A DNA stretch of 64,000 nucleotides from Nevskiales bacterium (GTDB taxonomy: Bacteria; Pseudomonadota; Gammaproteobacteria; Steroidobacterales; GCA-2729495): NCBI GenBank assembly GCA_011526045.1, contig WYBE01000049.1, positions 62,001-126,000 on the forward strand. Direction: 5' to 3'. Positions 61,229-64,000 of the stretch are shown here, one piece after another. The translations under genes and the position numbers were made by a program. Each line of letters opens with the position of its first letter. Position 1 is the first letter of the stretch. The notes beneath the pieces are model-generated. The model made no database searches, was not told the origin of the DNA, and worked only from the letters and a program-made list of their open reading frames with translations.

Positions 61229-64000
61229 TGCCGGAACAAGCCCCCCCGGATCAGCTGCAAAGGAACGAGGCGCTGGACCCGTCGCGTTCCTTCATCGTGC
61301 AGGCGCCAGCCGGTTCCGGAAAAACCGGATTACTGGTGCAACGCTATCTGCGCCTGCTCGCCTGCGTGGATGAACCGGAGGAGGTGCTGGCTGTCACGTT
61401 CACGCGCAAGGCTGCCGCTGAGATGCGTAATCGCGTCATCGCCGCGCTGGATGAGACCGGGGATCGGTCCGTGAGCGTATCGTCGCCTCTGCGACGTACA
61501 CGCGAACTGGCACGGGATGCTCTGCTGGCTGACGATCGCCAGGGCTGGCAACTGCGCCGCCATCCGGCGCGGCTCCGCATCAGCACGATTGACGCGGTCA
61601 GCGCCTGGCTTGCCGGCCGGGCGCCGTTAGGGAGTGGCGCGGGTACGACGCGGAGAATCAGCGAAACGCCCGAGATCCTCTACGAGGAAGCAGCCCGGGC
61701 AACGTTGGGTCATCTCGTCGACGGCGGAGAGGATGCCACCAACCTGGCCGTCGTGCTTCGACATTTCGACAACGACACGGAGCGATTCGAACGACTGGTC
61801 ATCGCCATGTTGCCACGGCGCGACCAGTGGCTCCGGCAGGTCCTGGCCGCCAGCGGCGACCGCCTCATGATGGAGGAACCGCTGCGCCATCTGACCAGCG
61901 CGGTTCTGCAGCAGGCAGCGGCCTGTATGGACCAGGATCTTCAGGCGGAAATTGTTGCATTGCTGTCTTTTGCGGCCAGCCAGCTGCGGCTGGATGGTCG
62001 CACGTCGGCATTGTGTGCCTGGGCCGGGCAGCTGGAGTTTCCCCGCCCGGAAGTTCAGGAAATTCACCTGTGGCAATCGCTGTGCGGGGCGCTTCTGACC
62101 GCAAGCGGTGAAGATTGGCGACGCAGAGTGGATGTACGACTCGGCTTTCCGCCGCGGAGTCCCGAGAAGGCACGCATGGAGGAGGTTCTGGAGCGCTGCT
62201 CCGGGCGCAGCGGCTTGCTGGACGCCCTCACCGAGGTGTTGCGTCTACCAGCCACCGCTTATACCGATGAACAATGGGCGGTGCTGCAGGCTCTCCTGGC
62301 GGTACTGAAGCTGGCGGCTGCGGAACTCAAGCTGGTGTTCGCGGCACGTGGCGAAACCGATTTCGCCGAAGTCGCAGCCGACGCCTTGGGCGCTTTGGGG
62401 AATACAACCGGGCCGACGGAACTCGGCCTGGCACTCGACCACCGCGTCACACATATCCTTGTGGATGAGTTTCAGGATACGTCGGTTTCACAGTTCCAGT
62501 TGCTGCAACAACTTACCGCAGGGTGGGTGCGCGGTGACGGGCGCACGATCTTCCTGGTTGGCGACCCGATGCAGTCCATTTACCGATTCAGGGAAGCCGA
62601 GGTCGGGCTTTTCATGCAAGCGCGGGATCACGGTATCGGTGACCTGCGACCGGTTTTTTTGCAACTGGCGGCGAACTTCCGCTGCGATCCGGGGGTCGTC
62701 GCCTGGGTGAACCGCGTGTTCGATCGCATACTCCCGTCGCACGACGATCCGGACTCTGGCAGTGTCCGGTTTGCGCCGAGCCTGGCCACGCGCGCTACCG
62801 CGAATGACGAGTCGGCCGGAGTGATGGTGCACTGGCTGCCGGCAGCACGCGATGCGCCGGAAGCGGACTCCGTCGTCGATATCGTGGAAAGGACCCTGGC
62901 CCGATGGCCGTCGGAGGATATCTGCATCCTGGTTCGGAGCAGGGCACACGCGCGACGCATCATTGCGAGGTTGCGATGCACTGGCGTGGCGTTCATCGCT
63001 CCGGAAATTGAAGATCTCGAGCAATCGAGCGTCGCGCAGGACCTGCTGGCACTGACCAGGGCGCTGTTGCACCCGGCTGACCGCCTCGCCTGGATCGGCG
63101 TTCTGCGTGCGCCATGGTGCGGCCTGTCTCTGCGGGATCTCGATGAGCTGCTCGGTGACGACCGCTCACCGTCTGTGCCCGGAATTCTCTGCGATGCCGG
63201 GCGAGATTGGAGTCGTCTCAGCCCGGTGGGACGGACCGCGCTGGAACGCCTGCGCCCGGTCATCGAACGCGCCGATGAACTGCGTGGTCGCTGCTCGTTG
63301 CGAGATCTTGTCGAAGGAGCCTGGCTGGATCTGGCGGGGGCGGCGACCATCAGGGACGCCGCAGAGATGGAGTCGGCCGAATCGTTCCTGCGGATCCTCG
63401 AGTCCGCGGATACCGGTGGCGACTGCCGCGATGTGCTGGCCCTCAGCCGGCAGATGAAACGACACCGGGGTTCGCTCGGCAGCGGGTATCCCGGCGTGCA
63501 GGTGATGACCATGCACAAGGCAAAGGGCCTGGAGTTCGATACCGTGATACTGCCGGGCCTCGCGCACGCGACGCGCAATGACGATCCGCCGCTGCTCGCC
63601 TGGCAGGATGTGATCTCCGAGGGCGGGGTTCCGGCCACCGTTCTCGCGCCAATCCCGGCGACCGGCGCAGACGACGATCCGTTGTATCGGTACCTGTTGA
63701 GAATCGAGCGTCGCAAGCAGGCAGCGGAAACAGCCCGGCTGCTCTATGTCGCCTGCACTCGGGCACGCAAGCGCCTGCACCTCGTGGCCGGGGTCCAGGC
63801 CGTGCCGGACGATGGGGGCAGGGAACTCCGAATCCGGAAGCCCGCTGGCGGCTCCCTGCTGGAGCGGCTCTGGCCGGTATTGGCGGATGAAGCGAACAGC
63901 CAGACGATCGTGCCTGCGGCAAATCGGGACCCGGGTGAGGAATCGCGAATCTGGATTCAGCCGCCGTTGCGCCGTCTGCCCGCCGACTGGCGCTTTCCGA
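61228..64000 (+). CDS. UvrD/RecB-like helicase (AddA-like), truncated by window
   Basis: 924 residues are visible; the gene continues past the right edge. SF1 motifs: Walker A in APAGSGKTGLL (about residue 28-35), LAVTFTRKAAAEMRNRV, LRISTIDAV, motif II LVDEFQDTS (about 415), motif III LVGDPMQSIYRFREAEV, ANFR, and later VMTMHKAKGLEFD and ARLLYVACTRARKRLHL (motif VI). The start ATG overlaps the nuclease stop, so the two products are probably made together as an AddAB/RecBCD-like complex. Any C-terminal nuclease domain would lie outside the window. Confidence 0.95.
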   Translation, partial: MPEQAPPDQLQRNEALDPSRSFIVQAPAGSGKTGLLVQRYLRLLACVDEPEEVLAVTFTRKAAAEMRNRVIAALDETGDRSVSVSSPLRRTRELARDALLADDRQGWQLRRHPARLRISTIDAVSAWLAGRAPLGSGAGTTRRISETPEILYEEAARATLGHLVDGGEDATNLAVVLRHFDNDTERFERLVIAMLPRRDQWLRQVLAASGDRLMMEEPLRHLTSAVLQQAAACMDQDLQAEIVALLSFAASQLRLDGRTSALCAWAGQLEFPRPEVQEIHLWQSLCGALLTASGEDWRRRVDVRLGFPPRSPEKARMEEVLERCSGRSGLLDALTEVLRLPATAYTDEQWAVLQALLAVLKLAAAELKLVFAARGETDFAEVAADALGALGNTTGPTELGLALDHRVTHILVDEFQDTSVSQFQLLQQLTAGWVRGDGRTIFLVGDPMQSIYRFREAEVGLFMQARDHGIGDLRPVFLQLAANFRCDPGVVAWVNRVFDRILPSHDDPDSGSVRFAPSLATRATANDESAGVMVHWLPAARDAPEADSVVDIVERTLARWPSEDICILVRSRAHARRIIARLRCTGVAFIAPEIEDLEQSSVAQDLLALTRALLHPADRLAWIGVLRAPWCGLSLRDLDELLGDDRSPSVPGILCDAGRDWSRLSPVGRTALERLRPVIERADELRGRCSLRDLVEGAWLDLAGAATIRDAAEMESAESFLRILESADTGGDCRDVLALSRQMKRHRGSLGSGYPGVQVMTMHKAKGLEFDTVILPGLAHATRNDDPPLLAWQDVISEGGVPATVLAPIPATGADDDPLYRYLLRIERRKQAAETARLLYVACTRARKRLHLVAGVQAVPDDGGRELRIRKPAGGSLLERLWPVLADEANSQTIVPAANRDPGEESRIWIQPPLRRLPADWRFP

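Overview
The window reads as GC-rich gammaproteobacterial chromosome. A fused aspartokinase/diaminopimelate decarboxylase, a tonB-exbB-exbD-exbD-TPR block, a TrpR-like regulator heading the his operon and an AddB-like/RecB-like nuclease-helicase pair together point toward the Xanthomonadales, Steroidobacterales or Nevskiales area. This placement is inference from gene content; no rRNA is present.

Positions 1-5128 are the right end of an integrative element, probably a phage satellite or small island. A P4-type tyrosine integrase sits beside a displaced 3' fragment of tRNA-Pro(GGG), the attachment site. Nine genes run leftward: integrase, DUF6499-like regulator, AlpA-like protein, two small Cys-pair proteins, a Topo VI-A/Spo11-like TOPRIM protein, a small HTH protein, another Cys-pair protein and a prim-pol primase cut by the window edge. 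Eight of the nine form two overlapping runs: int with the DUF6499-like gene (TGATG), then AlpA through the primase (ATGA at every junction). The only gap is the 72 bp before the AlpA gene. Several of these genes are too short or wrongly started in a naive ORF list.

5.3-11.8 kb is catabolic: a Rieske oxygenase with a clear promoter/dyad, a two-cupin protein with a His-rich tail, a nitrilase-fold protein without the catalytic Cys, a nucleotidyl-cyclase-like protein and a GlcD-type FAD oxidoreductase. 11.9-29.7 kb is biosynthesis of branched-chain amino acids, lysine and histidine. It holds ilvD, lysAC, an almost gap-free his operon (regulator-G-D-C-B-H-A-F-E, no hisI; hisF apparently starts at AUU) and leuA-ilvE-leuC-leuD-leuB preceded by a Leu-codon leader peptide and attenuator. 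The his regulator gene seems leaderless, with palindromes placed exactly across its promoter.

30.1-34.0 kb encodes a TonB energising complex with two ExbD proteins and an exported TPR protein. 34.1-57.2 kb is an accessory catabolic and transport region: ferredoxin, VOC protein, family III CoA-transferase, HMG-CoA-lyase-like enzyme, HyuA/HyuB-type ATP-dependent carboxylase/hydantoinase pair, IclR regulator, aldo/keto reductase, aldehyde dehydrogenase, MFS plus TRAP permeases without a binding protein, peroxiredoxin, ETF and others. The combination suggests uptake and CoA-dependent breakdown of an aromatic, ketone or branched acid, but the substrate cannot be read from sequence. 57.3-64 kb holds an AlaA-type aminotransferase and the nuclease-helicase pair, the helicase cut by the right edge.
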